64,000 nucleotides of DNA, from positions 377,127 through 441,126 of the forward strand of contig LSRX01000131.1 of the NCBI GenBank assembly GCA_001939145.1. The letters are read 5' to 3'. This DNA is from Symbiodinium microadriaticum (taxonomy: Eukaryota > Sar > Dinophyceae > Suessiales > Symbiodiniaceae). This document shows positions 63,841 through 64,000 of the stretch, piece by piece. Positions within the stretch are counted from its first letter, which is position 1. Every line of letters starts with the position of its first letter. Under the pieces are notes generated by a model, which ran no database searches, was not told the origin of the DNA, and saw only the letters and a program-made list of their open reading frames with translations. Made by a program: the position numbers and the translations under genes.

Positions 63841-64000
63841 GTTTGCTCATATACTGCCAGGGACTGTCTGCACAGGCCTTGCGCAGCTGCTTGGCTCGCT
63901 CGTCTCTAGGAAGGTCTGGTGAGATATCGCTTGGAAACCTGCGATAGTGCCATTGACACCACAAGAATTCCATCTGCGGTTTGCTTCTAGTGTTGCTGAC

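Noticed and set aside
1..64000. CRISPR array, tRNA, rRNA or prokaryotic operon
   Set aside because: No regularly spaced repeats with unique spacers, no convincing tRNA T-loop/acceptor pairs, no rRNA sequence; gene structure is eukaryotic.

Overview
This window looks like nuclear DNA of a dinoflagellate, most likely a Symbiodiniaceae/Suessiales alga. The evidence is: two 19-base relics matching the dinoflagellate spliced leader; spliced genes whose introns use GC and GA as well as GT donors; genes almost all on one strand; dense simple repeats; and no prokaryotic operon or ribosome-binding-site structure. The species call is an inference, and there is no rRNA or tRNA gene to anchor it.

Layout. 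1-10.3 kb: weak, fragmentary minus-strand exons, CT-rich repeats, two relict spliced-leader sites (3924-3942, 5496-5514) with a frame-broken retrogene below the first, and a CAG repeat tract. 10.3-12.1 kb: a spliced gene with a cyclic-nucleotide-binding domain. 13.5-14.3 kb: convincing exons of an unknown gene. 15-18.8 kb: a spliced CobW/COG0523 G3E GTPase (metal chaperone family). 21-22.6 kb: microsatellites and facing polypyrimidine/polypurine tracts. 24.3-29.3 kb: unknown minus-strand genes, one ending in a Cys-rich zinc-binding module. 30.1-32.2 kb: a gene with a 150-base in-frame tandem repeat (Pro/Gly-rich protein). 33.4-37.0 kb: a membrane protein gene carrying a 1.24-kb tandem duplication. 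37.4-38.1 kb: on the plus strand, a decayed Penelope-like reverse transcriptase end followed by a hammerhead-ribozyme-like core. 38.7-40.35 kb: an intronless Na+/Ca2+-exchanger-family gene. 43.1-46.4 kb: a spliced SIRT6/7-like sirtuin. 48.155-48.377 kb: an assembly gap. 50.7-55.7 kb: three intronless genes (protein kinase, multi-pass membrane protein, monoacylglycerol-lipase-like hydrolase). 56.8-57.6 kb: exons of an unknown Cys-containing protein. 57.9-58.7 kb: a 763-base terminal-inverted-repeat element sitting inside a TAG microsatellite. 59-62.3 kb: unknown exons. 63.0-63.8 kb: an intronless NADPH-dependent FMN reductase-family gene.

Every cellular gene recognised with reasonable confidence is on the minus strand; the only well-supported plus-strand protein remnant is the retroelement. 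There is no sign of an operon-like functional pathway: the recognisable genes are unrelated (signalling, metal/GTPase, Ca2+ transport, NAD+-dependent deacylation, lipid hydrolysis, flavin reduction), as expected for a dinoflagellate one-direction gene array with trans-spliced transcripts.

Exon limits are given only where a splice junction could be reasoned from reading frame plus family consensus; other spans are approximate. No database search was possible.
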